NCBI GenBank assembly: GCA_041490445.1
Contig: JBGPTF010000006.1
Span: 133,777 to 197,776, forward strand
DNA: 64,000 nt
Origin: JBGPTF01 sp041490445
GTDB lineage: Bacteria; Acidobacteriota; Terriglobia; Acidiferrales; UBA7541
Direction of reading: 5' to 3'
The position numbers and the translations under genes are program-made. Numbering within the stretch: position 1 is the stretch's first letter; the number at the start of each line of letters is the position of its first letter. Below the pieces are notes generated by a model that ran no database searches, had not been told where the DNA came from, and saw only the letters and a list, made by a program, of their open reading frames with translations. This document shows positions 35,404 through 45,273 of the stretch, one piece after another.

Positions 35404-36212
35404 ACCGACCAAGTGATGCTCAGACGCAAGTTTCAATGCCATCGATATTCGATCAAGCGGAGAAGAAAATGTTAAAGCGCGAGGCTTTGATTTCAGGTTA
35501 TTCACCAAATGGCTTTCACCGGATGGACCTGAAGCCCAGTCCGGAGAGCCGCATTGTTTTTGTCCCCGAGATGGAAGGGGTAGCCAGCGAACAGTACCGC
35601 CTGCTGCGGAAGAGCCTCAGTGACCAATTCCCCGACGGCGGTGTGCTGCTGGTGACGAGTCCGACGAAGGGCGACGGCAAGACAATGAACGTTGCAAATC
35701 TAGGCTGGTGCCTTGCCGAAGCCGGCGCTCCCACCCTGGTCATCGAAGCGGATCTCCGGCAACCCAGCCTGAGTGAGGTTCTTGGCCACCGTCCCCATCT
35801 GGGCGTCGAAGCTGTGCTGCGCGGCGAGGTGGAACCAGAAGCTGCCGTGGCGGTTGCCTCGAATGGCTTGCCGCTGCACTTCGCGACCGTGGCAAAAGCC
35901 CAGTCTGATCCGGTGCAGCTCCTGAGAGGCCCGGGCACGAAGAAGCTCATCGAATGGGCCCGCAGCAAGTTCTTCTGGGTCCTGCTGGACTGCCCGCCGA
36001 TCATTCCGGCGGCAGATGTTGCCGAACTCGCGCCCTACTCTGACGCCGTGTTCTTGGTTGTCCGCGTGCGGTCAACACCGGTTGACCTGATCCGAAAATC
36101 GTTCCAGATGCTGGGTGATCGGTTGAAGGGCGTGATCCTGAATGAGGCCACTCGCTCTCAAGATTCCTACTACCACTACCTGAGCAAGTACTACTCGGGC
36201 AAACAGACTTAG
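35400..36212 (+). CDS. Bacterial tyrosine kinase (BY-kinase), EPS-associated
   Basis: A 270-residue cytoplasmic BY-kinase. Walker A is TSPTKGDGKT (about 86-95), Walker A' LVIEADLRQPS and Walker B VLLDCPPI. A C-terminal tyrosine cluster (SYYHYLSKYY) is the autophosphorylation site. It should cycle with the Wzz protein to control polymerisation and export. The ATG at 35400 overlaps the Wzz stop (ATGA). A 212-bp gap follows before the flippase gene. Confidence 0.93.
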   Translation: MNRPSDAQTQVSMPSIFDQAEKKMLKREALISGYSPNGFHRMDLKPSPESRIVFVPEMEGVASEQYRLLRKSLSDQFPDGGVLLVTSPTKGDGKTMNVANLGWCLAEAGAPTLVIEADLRQPSLSEVLGHRPHLGVEAVLRGEVEPEAAVAVASNGLPLHFATVAKAQSDPVQLLRGPGTKKLIEWARSKFFWVLLDCPPIIPAADVAELAPYSDAVFLVVRVRSTPVDLIRKSFQMLGDRLKGVILNEATRSQDSYYHYLSKYYSGKQT

Positions 36213-36424
36213 GCAGGTGGTGTCTAACCTCCACGACCGCGCCTCGTCGAATTTCGCCCGTGGGCGATCAGGAAGCGACGAGAAGTGAAGTCAATTCTAT
36301 GGCGCGTCACGACCACTGTCTCTCGGCCCGGCGCAGAAACGATGGGCGAGAGGCCAATTGATTTCGGACCGCTGGCCAATTCTTCGAGAATCGCTTGTGC
36401 TGACACCGTTAGGTGGCCGATTCG

Positions 36425-38071
36425 ATGACCGAACTGAAACGGCTCTACAAAGACTCATCGCAATACCTGCTTGGGCAGGTGGCGATCTTCGTCGTTGGAT
36501 TCGTCTCGTTCCCCATCTTCACTCGTGTGTTCTCGGTGGCCGAATACGGATTGATGAGCCTCACCCTGAACACGGTCGCGATGGTGACGGTCCTTTCGAA
36601 GCTGGGTCTGCAGCACTCCCTCGTACGGTTCTATCCCGAATACGCGCACGGGGCCGACCCGGAAGCGAAGCGGCGCTACTACTCGACCATTTTCTGGGCC
36701 GCGACGTGCGTAGGCGTGATCGTCACGCTGCTCTATCTGGTGAGCGTCTGGAGTTTCTCGAACCACATTCTCGAAGAGCGGCTCAAACGCCTTCTTATTT
36801 TCGCTTCGGTGCTGATTGTCGTTCGCGCGGTCAGTTCCATCGTGATGAACCTCTGGCGGACAGAAGGAAAAACGCGGAACTACAACACCGTGAATGTGGG
36901 GATCAAGGCGGCCACGGTGGCCGCCGTGATCGTGCTCCTCTTCACCTGGGAGCGGAGCCTCCGCGCGTTCTTTGCCGGCATGATCGGAGTAGAGACGGCG
37001 ATCATGATCATAATCGTGTCGATTCTGTGGAAGCGAGGCCTGATTCGGTTTGGCCGATTTGAAACCCACTTACTGCAACAGACGCTCGCTTTCGGTCTCC
37101 CGATGATCGGATTCGAGTTGGCGAGCCTGATCTTGGACAACGGCGATCGGTTCCTGGTGCAGTATTACATTGGCGCGCAGGCGCTCGGCTTTTACGTCGC
37201 CGCCTACAACCTAGCGACCTATGTACAGGAAGCACTCGCGACTCCCATCAATCTGGCTCTCATGCCCATCTACATGAATCTCTGGGTTACGAAGGGCGAG
37301 AAGGCAACCCGCAAATTCCTCAGTGAAGGCCTAGATCACTACTTGATCCTGGCCATTGGTATCGCGGCCTGCGTCACGGTCACGTCCCGTGACGTCATCA
37401 TCTTCCTGTCCTCGAAGAAGTATCAAGAGGCGGCGCAACTGCTGCCCGTTCTGGTTGGAGGCCTGCTCATTTACTCACTCGGGGTTTTCCTCAACGCCGG
37501 CCTGTTGATTCACAAGAAGACCTTTACGATGGCGCGCTTCGTCATCTACGCCGCGGTGCTGAACATGGGTTTAAACATCCTCTTGATTCCGCGAATGCAC
37601 TTGATGGGTGCAGCCGTCGCAACCCTTCTGGCGTGCACTTTTCTGACGATCTTGATGGGACACGAGGGGCTTGCGCTTCTGCCGCTCGATTTCGATTTTG
37701 TGGCCACCGCCAAGTACGCGGTAGCAGCCACCTGCGCTGCCCTTCTGGTGTCGCGCATCAGCTTTGCGAGCCCCTTCGCGAACCTGACATCGAAAGGAGC
37801 GGGATTCGTTCTGATCTATGGCGGCGCCGTCTGGCTGACGAACCCACACCTGAAAAAACTATTTAGCTCGGAAATAGTTCCTGAGCGCCTGTCGATGGAA
37901 AAGGCCAACGAGCTGGCTGCTGTCGTCGCCGATGAAAATGAGCCGTTGTTGGAGAAGATGCAGGAAATGGCAGAGGTGGTTGGGCCAACGGACAGCGTCA
38001 AGCATGGCAAGTCCAGGGCTGCACCGCTTGGCGCAGCCAAACTGCGCCCCGGTACGGAAGGGATTAAATAG
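36425..38071 (+). CDS. Lipid-linked oligosaccharide flippase (Wzx/MOP family)
   Basis: A 548-residue membrane protein of the polysaccharide-transporter family with about 12-14 helices, beginning LGQVAIFVVGFVSFPIFTRV. It moves lipid-linked repeat units to the periplasmic face. The ATG at 36425 has AGGTGG upstream and is preferred over a GTG at 36413. A charged cytoplasmic tail of about 70 residues follows the last helix, longer than usual. Confidence 0.9.
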   Translation: MTELKRLYKDSSQYLLGQVAIFVVGFVSFPIFTRVFSVAEYGLMSLTLNTVAMVTVLSKLGLQHSLVRFYPEYAHGADPEAKRRYYSTIFWAATCVGVIVTLLYLVSVWSFSNHILEERLKRLLIFASVLIVVRAVSSIVMNLWRTEGKTRNYNTVNVGIKAATVAAVIVLLFTWERSLRAFFAGMIGVETAIMIIIVSILWKRGLIRFGRFETHLLQQTLAFGLPMIGFELASLILDNGDRFLVQYYIGAQALGFYVAAYNLATYVQEALATPINLALMPIYMNLWVTKGEKATRKFLSEGLDHYLILAIGIAACVTVTSRDVIIFLSSKKYQEAAQLLPVLVGGLLIYSLGVFLNAGLLIHKKTFTMARFVIYAAVLNMGLNILLIPRMHLMGAAVATLLACTFLTILMGHEGLALLPLDFDFVATAKYAVAATCAALLVSRISFASPFANLTSKGAGFVLIYGGAVWLTNPHLKKLFSSEIVPERLSMEKANELAAVVADENEPLLEKMQEMAEVVGPTDSVKHGKSRAAPLGAAKLRPGTEGIK

Positions 38072-38084
38072 AAGGCGTGACCGG

Positions 38085-39317
38085 ATGAGGATTGCGGTAA
38101 TGAAGATACTTCTCATGACGGACTCGTTCCTGCCGCACGCTGGCGGCTCGCGCGTCTACTATCACAACCTGTACCGGCGGATCACAACGGGCTCGTCCGA
38201 ATGCGTCGTTGTGCTCACCAAGAAGGTCCCGGGTTGGAAGGAGTTTGACGCGCAAGTATCCACTCCCTCTTTCCGGATTGTCCGGCGGTTCGAGCCGCTT
38301 CCGAATTACAAGCCTCGGCAGTTGCCGAAAGGATTCCTGACGTTGTTCGAAGGACTGCGTCTGCTCGCCACGGAACGACCGGACATCATCCATGCCGGCG
38401 ATCTGTTTCCGCCGGGACTTTCGGCGCTGGCAATCAAGAAAATGCTCGGGATGCCCTATGTCGTCTATTGCCACGGTGAGGAGATCACCCAGATCGACTT
38501 CCGTCGCCATCAACCGAAGGTACGCAATCAGATCTATCGTCATGCGGACGGAATCGTCGCAGCCAGCACGTTCGCCCAACAGAACCTATTGCGCATCGGC
38601 ATTTCGCCCGATCGAATCCGGCAGATTACTCCAGGTGTGGATTGCGAGCGTTTTCAGCCGCGCCCCAAGAATGCGGAGCTGGTGCGCCAGTACGGCCTGG
38701 AAGGCAAACAGGTATTGCTGACAGTCGCCCGGCTCGTCAGACGGAAGGGCCACGCGATTGTTCTGGAAGCGGTCGCCAGGCTGGCTCCGAAGATGCGCGA
38801 TCTTCGTTACCTGATCGTGGGCGAGGGCCCGGAGCGGGAGCAACTGGAACGCCAGTGTCGTGATCTCGGTATCGCGGAGAACGTGATCTTCGCTGGGCAC
38901 ACCCCGGATGAATTGCTGGTGGATTTCTACAATCTGTGCGACGCGTTCATCATGATCAATCGCGAATCGCGGGGCGACATTGAAGGCTTCGGAATGGTCT
39001 TCCTCGAAGCCAACGCGGCGGGCCGGCCGGTGATCGGCGGTCTTTCGGGCGGCGCTGCACAGGCCGTTGTTCAGGACGTCACCGGACTGCTCGTGAATCC
39101 GGATTCGCCCGAAGAAGCGGCTGCTGCCATTGAGCAACTGATGACAAACCAGCCAATGCGCCGGCGGATGAGTGAAACAGGACTGCGCCGCGCGCGTCAG
39201 GAGTTCAGTTGGGACAGCCGGAGCGACGCGCTCCGCGAATTTAATTTGGAAGTTCTCGACCGGGTGAAATCCGAAAAGCGAGCCCGGCACACGGCGAAAT
39301 CAGCGGCTGCCATCTAG
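38085..39317 (+). CDS. Family 4 glycosyltransferase
   Basis: A 410-residue GT-B enzyme. The acceptor half begins ILLMTDSFLPHAGGSRVYYH, and the donor half has TVARLVRRKGHAIVLEA, YLIVGEGPEREQLE and EGFGMVFLEANAAGRPVI with the conserved Glu residues. It starts 13 bp after the flippase stop, and GAAGG lies upstream of the ATG. It adds a sugar to the lipid-linked unit; identity unknown. Confidence 0.88.
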   Translation: MRIAVMKILLMTDSFLPHAGGSRVYYHNLYRRITTGSSECVVVLTKKVPGWKEFDAQVSTPSFRIVRRFEPLPNYKPRQLPKGFLTLFEGLRLLATERPDIIHAGDLFPPGLSALAIKKMLGMPYVVYCHGEEITQIDFRRHQPKVRNQIYRHADGIVAASTFAQQNLLRIGISPDRIRQITPGVDCERFQPRPKNAELVRQYGLEGKQVLLTVARLVRRKGHAIVLEAVARLAPKMRDLRYLIVGEGPEREQLERQCRDLGIAENVIFAGHTPDELLVDFYNLCDAFIMINRESRGDIEGFGMVFLEANAAGRPVIGGLSGGAAQAVVQDVTGLLVNPDSPEEAAAAIEQLMTNQPMRRRMSETGLRRARQEFSWDSRSDALREFNLEVLDRVKSEKRARHTAKSAAAI

Positions 39318-39336
39318 CCGCACTACGACAAACGAA

Positions 39337-40551
39337 ATGAGCTCTGCGCTCCAACCCGAGACGAGCACCGCTGGCAACGGCGCCGTGGCCACTTCGCCTG
39401 GCCATAGCCTGCTTTTCCGTGGGCTGGCCTCTTCGAATATTCCGGCGCTCGACGGTTTGCGGGCCCTGGCTGTTTTTCTCGTTATCTTCTACCACTTCGG
39501 CCTCGGCTGGGTACCGGGAGGGCTCGGCGTTTTGGCCTTCTTCGTGTTGAGCGGCTTTCTGATCACTTGGCTGCTGTTGAAGGAAAACCAAAAGCAGGGA
39601 GAAATCTCTCTTCCGAAATTTTACATGCGCCGGGTGCTGCGGATTTTCCCGGCTTTCTATGTCTACTGGTTCGGCGTCCTTGCGCTGCTGCTGATCACCG
39701 GCAAAATGATCCCTTGGCGGCACGCCTTCAGCGCGTTCTTTTATCTGGGCGACTACTATAACGCCATCGTTCGTCCGCCGGACTCGTTCGTCAGCCACAC
39801 GTGGTCGCTTGCGATCGAAGAGCAGTTCTATTTGCTGTGGCCGACGCTGCTTTACGTCTTTCGCAGGGATCTCGCGCGACTGACGCGGGTCTTGGTGGGA
39901 ATCATTGTGTTTGTGTGGGTGTACCGCGCGTTCCTGGCGCTGGTGGTGAATGTCAACCAATCGTACATCTACAACGCGTTTGATACGCGCCTGGACCATC
40001 TGCTTGTCGGCTGCCTCCTGGCGGTTCTGCTGCACCGCGGCGCGTTCAAGCCAGTCTGGCAATTTCTCGCTTCTCGAGTATATCTGCCGGCGATCACGCT
40101 CGGGTTGCTAGTTTTCTCCGTTCTTCTGGAGGTCCACTACGGCGATGGTTACCGCAACGTGATCGGATTCACGGTGGATCCGCTGCTCGTCGCCGTCTTG
40201 CTGGTGCAGCTCGTCAGCCTCAGTTCGAGCGCCACTTGGCGATGGATCAACTGGTCGTGGGTACGATACTTGGGAAGAATCTCCTACTCTCTCTATCTCT
40301 ATCAGGAGATGACGCTCTATCCAGCACGGAGAATCCTGGCCGCTCACGGAGTCTTTGTCCAGTTGCTCGCGGCGGTGGCCGGAACAGTGCTGGTTGCTTC
40401 GGCTTCCTACTACTTGATCGAGAAGCCTTTCCTCCGGCTGAAATCGAGATTCGAAAGTGCAAACAGGATGGAGCGATCGTCGGTTCTCCCGGCGATTCGA
40501 CTCCAGCCGGGGGTCGGGACAACGCAAACATGGAACGCAACAGAACAATGA
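39337..40551 (+). CDS. Membrane acyltransferase (acyltransferase-3/OatA family)
   Basis: A 404-residue protein with about ten membrane helices. The N-terminal IPALDGLRALAVFLVIFYHF contains the family's conserved His. The segments FYMRRVLRIFPAFYVYW and SHTWSLAIEEQFYLLWP are typical. It moves acetyl or another acyl group onto a sugar hydroxyl across the membrane. It lies 19 bp after the glycosyltransferase. Confidence 0.9.
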   Translation: MSSALQPETSTAGNGAVATSPGHSLLFRGLASSNIPALDGLRALAVFLVIFYHFGLGWVPGGLGVLAFFVLSGFLITWLLLKENQKQGEISLPKFYMRRVLRIFPAFYVYWFGVLALLLITGKMIPWRHAFSAFFYLGDYYNAIVRPPDSFVSHTWSLAIEEQFYLLWPTLLYVFRRDLARLTRVLVGIIVFVWVYRAFLALVVNVNQSYIYNAFDTRLDHLLVGCLLAVLLHRGAFKPVWQFLASRVYLPAITLGLLVFSVLLEVHYGDGYRNVIGFTVDPLLVAVLLVQLVSLSSSATWRWINWSWVRYLGRISYSLYLYQEMTLYPARRILAAHGVFVQLLAAVAGTVLVASASYYLIEKPFLRLKSRFESANRMERSSVLPAIRLQPGVGTTQTWNATEQ

Positions 40552-40621
40552 TTGCTCACTCTGCTGGCAGTGCGCTTATCCTGTACCAAAGACAGGATCC
40601 CGCGCACATGGATGGTGTGGA

Positions 40622-42007
40622 ATGGATTTAGGACTCGGATCCGGACTCGGACATCTGTTTCCGTTACTGCTGTATGTGGCGGCGATCGCGGCTGGCCTGT
40701 TATCGATCGCCTGGCGACCGCAAATTGGGCTGTATTTCCTGGTCTTTCTGCTTCCGTTACAGACCACGCGTTACAAGTTGCGAGATTTGCCGTGGGGCAA
40801 CAAGTTGGTTGACGTCCTTCTGCTCTGCGTGATCATCGGCCTCGTTCTGCGGAGTCGCGGCCGGTTGATCCCCAAGACGCCCTTGAACCGGCCTCTGGCT
40901 GTGCTGGCGACGCTCTTCTATGTCGCGCTCTGGCGGGGATCGTTCTATCTGAACGTGTCTTTCCCGCTCTCCTTCGATGATCCGCGAGTTTCGAATTTCA
41001 AGAACTACATGGTGATGCCGCTGCTGTTCCTGATCGTCGTCGCCGCCATCCGCGAAATCAAACAGATCAAGATCCTCGTGCTGCTGATGGCGCTTTCGAC
41101 GATTTTGGTAGACGTAAGCTTCTGGTTATCGACGCGAGGCCGCGACTTCTCCCACTTTTCCTACGACACACGCGATGCGGGCGTTCTCGGGTACGCGGGT
41201 GTAAACGGCTTTGGCGCCTACGTCGCGCAGATGATCGTTTTTCTTTTTGCGCTCTATGCATTCGAGAAGAGGAAGTCCGTCCGTCTGACGATCCTCGGTT
41301 TGAATGCAATTGGCATCTACTGCCTCATCTATTCGTTCTCACGTGGAGCATATCTGGCCTTTGCCATCAGCATGGTGTTTCTAGCACTCTTCCGTGAGCG
41401 CAAGATCCTGGTGGGATTGTTGATCGTCGTTATCGGATGGCAGGTCTTTCTACCGACCGCCGCACAGGAAAGAATCTCGATGACCTATCAGAAAAACGAA
41501 GGCCTCGACAAATCCGCCGAGGAACGCGTCGAGATCTGGCAAGACGCTTGGAAGCTGTTCACCAACCACCCGGTCTTCGGAGTCGGTCTGGAAACCTACG
41601 AATACCTGAACCGCGTCTCGGCGGAGGGCCACGGCTACTTCGGCGATACACACGATTATTATCTGAAAGTTATGGCCGAGACAGGGATCCTCGGGCTTCT
41701 CGCCTTCTTGTGGCTCCTCGGCGTGATCTTCCGAGAGGGCTGGCGATTGTTCCGGACCGCAGAGGATGGATTCCTGAAATCGCTGGGCCTCGGCTTCGCC
41801 GCGTTGATGGTTTGCGCCATCATTCTGAATCTGTTCGGGGACCGATGGACCTATCTCCAGGTGGACGGTGTGCTGTGGGTACTGCTGGGATGTGTGGTGA
41901 GCGGCCGAATGATTCTCCGGCGGCAGAGGCAGGAAGAGGAAGAATTGGAGCCTCAGTTGGCGCCAGTTCCGTCCCTGGCCACGGCGAATCGCACGTCTCT
42001 GGCATGA
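40622..42007 (+). CDS. O-antigen polymerase/ligase family protein (Wzy-like)
   Basis: About 461 residues with 10-12 membrane helices and the Wzy_C signature: a large periplasmic loop containing HPVFGVGLETYEYLN and DTHDYYLKVMAETGILGLLA. It polymerises repeat units or joins the polymer to an acceptor. The frame is open upstream, but that part overlaps the acyltransferase gene and is not hydrophobic, so I chose the ATG at 40622. Confidence 0.87.
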   Translation: MDLGLGSGLGHLFPLLLYVAAIAAGLLSIAWRPQIGLYFLVFLLPLQTTRYKLRDLPWGNKLVDVLLLCVIIGLVLRSRGRLIPKTPLNRPLAVLATLFYVALWRGSFYLNVSFPLSFDDPRVSNFKNYMVMPLLFLIVVAAIREIKQIKILVLLMALSTILVDVSFWLSTRGRDFSHFSYDTRDAGVLGYAGVNGFGAYVAQMIVFLFALYAFEKRKSVRLTILGLNAIGIYCLIYSFSRGAYLAFAISMVFLALFRERKILVGLLIVVIGWQVFLPTAAQERISMTYQKNEGLDKSAEERVEIWQDAWKLFTNHPVFGVGLETYEYLNRVSAEGHGYFGDTHDYYLKVMAETGILGLLAFLWLLGVIFREGWRLFRTAEDGFLKSLGLGFAALMVCAIILNLFGDRWTYLQVDGVLWVLLGCVVSGRMILRRQRQEEEELEPQLAPVPSLATANRTSLA

Positions 42008-42047
42008 GGATGTTGATGAGGAGGAGAGAGGTCTAGATCGAAACGTT

Positions 42048-44033
42048 ATGTGTGGAATCTACGCACAAATATCGCATTCGCAGGCGCCGCTCGCCTGTAG
42101 CTTGGCGATTCGTCATCGCGGACCGGATGACGAGGGCACGCGGCACTTTCTTGTGCCGGGCACGCCCCAGTGCGTGTCCCTGGTGCACCGCCGCCTTTCG
42201 ATCATCGACCTTTCCCCGGCAGGCCACCAGCCGATGTCCAATGAAGATGGCACCGTCTGGATCATTTTCAACGGAGAGATCTACAACTTTCAGGAATTGC
42301 GCGCCGAGTTGACTGCGCTGGGCTACCGCTTCCATTCCAAGACGGATACAGAAGCCATCGTCCACGGCTACGAACAATGGGGCGAGCAGGTCGTCGAACA
42401 TCTTCGGGGCATGTTTGCATTTGCCATTTGGGACAACCGCCGGCGCCGCCTGTTCATGGCGCGCGACCGCGTTGGCAAGAAGCCGCTCTTCTTCTATCTC
42501 GATGAGAATCGCCTGTTCGTCGGCTCGGAGATCAAATCGATCCTCGCCAACGGTGAAATGGACGTCGAGTTGGATCCAGTCGCCCTGCACGACTACCTAA
42601 CCTATCTCTACTTCCCTGCGCCCCGAACGGCATTCAAAGGAATCGAGAAACTGCCGCCAGCCACCTGTATGTCGGTGGAAGTCCTCGCCGATGGCGCCCT
42701 GCGCGCGCGCCAATGGAATTTCTGGGACCTGGTGGAAGCCGCCGCAAAGACGCCACAACTGTCGGACCGGGAAGCGGTGGAACAGACGCGCGAGATGCTC
42801 GACGAAGCCGTACGCATCCGCCTGATCAGCGACGTGCCGCTCGGCATTTTCCTGAGCGGCGGCATTGATTCCAGTACGATCACAGCGCTGGCGGCACAGC
42901 ACAGCAGCGAGCCGCTAAGAACTTTCAGCATCGGCTTTCAGGGCAGTAAGTTTTACAGCGAACTTCCGTACGCCAACCGGGTGGCAGAAGTTTTCCGCTC
43001 GGATCACCACGTCTTACAAGCGCGCGCCGATTGTGCCGCGAATCTCACGAAAGTCGTTCACCACTTCGACGAGCCATTTGGAAATCCAACCGCGATTTTG
43101 GAATACATCCTCACGAAGGTGATGCGCGAGCACGTCACGGTCGCGCTCTCCGGTGACGGCGGCGACGAGCTCTTCGGCGGTTACGTGCGCTACGAGGGCG
43201 CTCGGCTGGCTTCCTACTATCAACGCCTGCCGCGTGTGCTCACCAAGGGACTGATCCCGCACCTGGCGGCGTTGATTCGCGACGACACGAACGGTCGTCA
43301 CGGCTTCCGGCGCGTCCGGGAGTTTGCGCAATCTGGCTGGCAGCCGCTCGAAGAGATGTACTTGAGCTGGGTCGGTTATTTTTCCGAGGCCGAGAAGCGA
43401 GACCTATACAGTCCGGAGTTTGCCCGCCAAGTTGGCAGTCATGACTCGGGCGATTTCTTGCGCGGACTCTTCCACCGCGGCTCGCAATTGGACCCGATGA
43501 ACCGCCTGGGATACGTCGATCTGGCATCGTTCCTTTGCTTCAACTGCCTTGAGTACGGCGACCGGATGTCGATGGCGAATTCTCTCGAGGTCCGCTGTCC
43601 CTTCACCGATCAGCGCCTCATCGAATTCGCTCTCGGCCTGCCGTATCGGATGAAGTCCCGCAGGCTCGAAACGAAGTGGGTCGTGAAGGAGGCGATGCGG
43701 GGGACTTTGCCTTCCGACATTCTCCGCAAGAAGAAAATGGGCTTCAACCCGCCACTCCCGCAGTGGATCAACCGGGAATTGAAACCGTTGCTTGCCCAGA
43801 TGCTTGATCCGGCGGTCATTCAGCGCCGGGGAATCTTCCGCCCGGAAGCGGTCGCCAAGCTTCTGACGGACCACAATGAAAACCGGCGCGACAATGCGCT
43901 GAAGCTCTGGGCACTCTTGATGCTCGAGGTTTGGCAGCGGATGTACCTGGACGGAGAGTCGGAATCGTCGGTAAGGGATGGGGTGTTGGCGGCCGGAATG
44001 AACATGGACCTCTCCTATGCATCCAAATCTTGA
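42048..44033 (+). CDS. Asparagine synthetase-like amidotransferase (XrtA/EPS type)
   Basis: A 661-residue glutamine amidotransferase. The N-terminal Ntn glutaminase has the catalytic Cys2 (MCGIYAQIS) with RHRGPDDEG and the glutamine-binding FNGEIYNF. The C-terminal synthetase has the PP-loop SGGIDSS and ALSGDGGDELFGGY. In EPS loci such proteins are thought to amidate uronic acids or similar groups rather than make asparagine. The next gene overlaps it by 17 bp. Confidence 0.92.
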   Translation: MCGIYAQISHSQAPLACSLAIRHRGPDDEGTRHFLVPGTPQCVSLVHRRLSIIDLSPAGHQPMSNEDGTVWIIFNGEIYNFQELRAELTALGYRFHSKTDTEAIVHGYEQWGEQVVEHLRGMFAFAIWDNRRRRLFMARDRVGKKPLFFYLDENRLFVGSEIKSILANGEMDVELDPVALHDYLTYLYFPAPRTAFKGIEKLPPATCMSVEVLADGALRARQWNFWDLVEAAAKTPQLSDREAVEQTREMLDEAVRIRLISDVPLGIFLSGGIDSSTITALAAQHSSEPLRTFSIGFQGSKFYSELPYANRVAEVFRSDHHVLQARADCAANLTKVVHHFDEPFGNPTAILEYILTKVMREHVTVALSGDGGDELFGGYVRYEGARLASYYQRLPRVLTKGLIPHLAALIRDDTNGRHGFRRVREFAQSGWQPLEEMYLSWVGYFSEAEKRDLYSPEFARQVGSHDSGDFLRGLFHRGSQLDPMNRLGYVDLASFLCFNCLEYGDRMSMANSLEVRCPFTDQRLIEFALGLPYRMKSRRLETKWVVKEAMRGTLPSDILRKKKMGFNPPLPQWINRELKPLLAQMLDPAVIQRRGIFRPEAVAKLLTDHNENRRDNALKLWALLMLEVWQRMYLDGESESSVRDGVLAAGMNMDLSYASKS

Positions 44034-45273
44034 AGTCGAGAGCCGTCAAGATCGCGCCTTGCCGTTCCCGCACTCACCCCTCGGGAAGTGTTCCGCCGGG
44101 AACGCCACCGAACTGCCGCATATTCTCTATCTGATTGACCAGTTCACCGGCACGCAGTCCGGCGGGGCCGAGCGCGCGCTGGCGAGCATCACCCAGCACT
44201 TGCCAGCCGATCGGTTTCGCTGCTCGGTAGCTACGTTCTCCGCGGACCCCAATCTGAATTTGGCGGAGATGTTTTCTTGCTCGGTGCATGTGCTTCCGCT
44301 GCGCCGGACCTACGACTGGAACGCAATTCAAATGGCCCGGCGCCTGCGTCAGTTGATCCGGACGGAGCGCGTCACGATTGTGCATAGTTTCTTTGAGACC
44401 GCCGACCTGTGGGGTGGCACGGTAGCCAAATTGAGCGGCTGCCCGCTGCTCGTTTCGAGCCGCCGGGACATGGGCATCCTGCGTCTGCCGAAGCACGACA
44501 TTGCCTACCGCCTCATCCGTCCCTGGATGGATCTGGTGGTCACCGTCTCGGAGGAGGTTCGCTCGTTCGTGATCGACCGCGACGGCATGGACCCCGGGAA
44601 AGTTGTCACGCTGTACAACGGCGTGGACATGAGCCTATTCGGCGGCCCCCGCAATTCTTCGGCGTTGCGCTTTCAACTGGGATTGCAAGGCGCGTCTCAC
44701 ATCATTTCGACCGTTGGCCACATTCGCCGGGTAAAAGGCCTGGACGTTTTCATCCGCGCTGCGGATAAAGTGCGCAGAGAATTCCCGGGCGCTGCCTTTC
44801 TGATCGTCGGCGATTGCCTGGAAGAAGACCATCGCCAGGAGCTGCAACAGTTAACGCGAAATCTGGGCCTTGCTGAAAACGTGCGCTTCCTGGGAGGCCA
44901 TCCCAACGTCAGGCCATTTCTCGACCTCAGCGATGTTTTCTGCCTGCTCTCGAGGAGCGAGGGATTCTCCATGGCGCTGATCGAAGCGATGGCCCGCTCC
45001 CTGCCTTGCGTCGCCACGCGTGTCGGCGGCAACGCCGAAGCCATCGAAGAAGGCCGCAGCGGATTTGTCGTGGAGAATGAAGACGTGGACGCGGCCGCAG
45101 ATCGCATCCTGCACTTGCTGCGGGACCCGGAACAAGCCCGTCAGATGGGCGCCGCCGGGAGGGAGATCGTCGAGAGACGTTTCACGGTCGAGGCCATGAT
45201 CGCGCAACTGGTTGGTATCTACGACCGCCTGCTCCAAACCAAAGGGATTCAGCCATGCACGCCGCTGTGCTAG
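44017..45273 (+). CDS. Family 4 glycosyltransferase
   Basis: A 418-residue GT-B enzyme with HILYLIDQFTGTQSGGAERAL in the acceptor half and SEGFSMALIEAMARSLPCVA with VGGNAEAIEEG in the donor half. Its start overlaps the amidotransferase gene by 17 bp and its end overlaps the next gene by 19 bp, so these genes are co-translated. It resembles pellicle or colanic acid-type transferases. Sugar unknown. Confidence 0.88.
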   Translation: MHPNLEVESRQDRALPFPHSPLGKCSAGNATELPHILYLIDQFTGTQSGGAERALASITQHLPADRFRCSVATFSADPNLNLAEMFSCSVHVLPLRRTYDWNAIQMARRLRQLIRTERVTIVHSFFETADLWGGTVAKLSGCPLLVSSRRDMGILRLPKHDIAYRLIRPWMDLVVTVSEEVRSFVIDRDGMDPGKVVTLYNGVDMSLFGGPRNSSALRFQLGLQGASHIISTVGHIRRVKGLDVFIRAADKVRREFPGAAFLIVGDCLEEDHRQELQQLTRNLGLAENVRFLGGHPNVRPFLDLSDVFCLLSRSEGFSMALIEAMARSLPCVATRVGGNAEAIEEGRSGFVVENEDVDAAADRILHLLRDPEQARQMGAAGREIVERRFTVEAMIAQLVGIYDRLLQTKGIQPCTPLC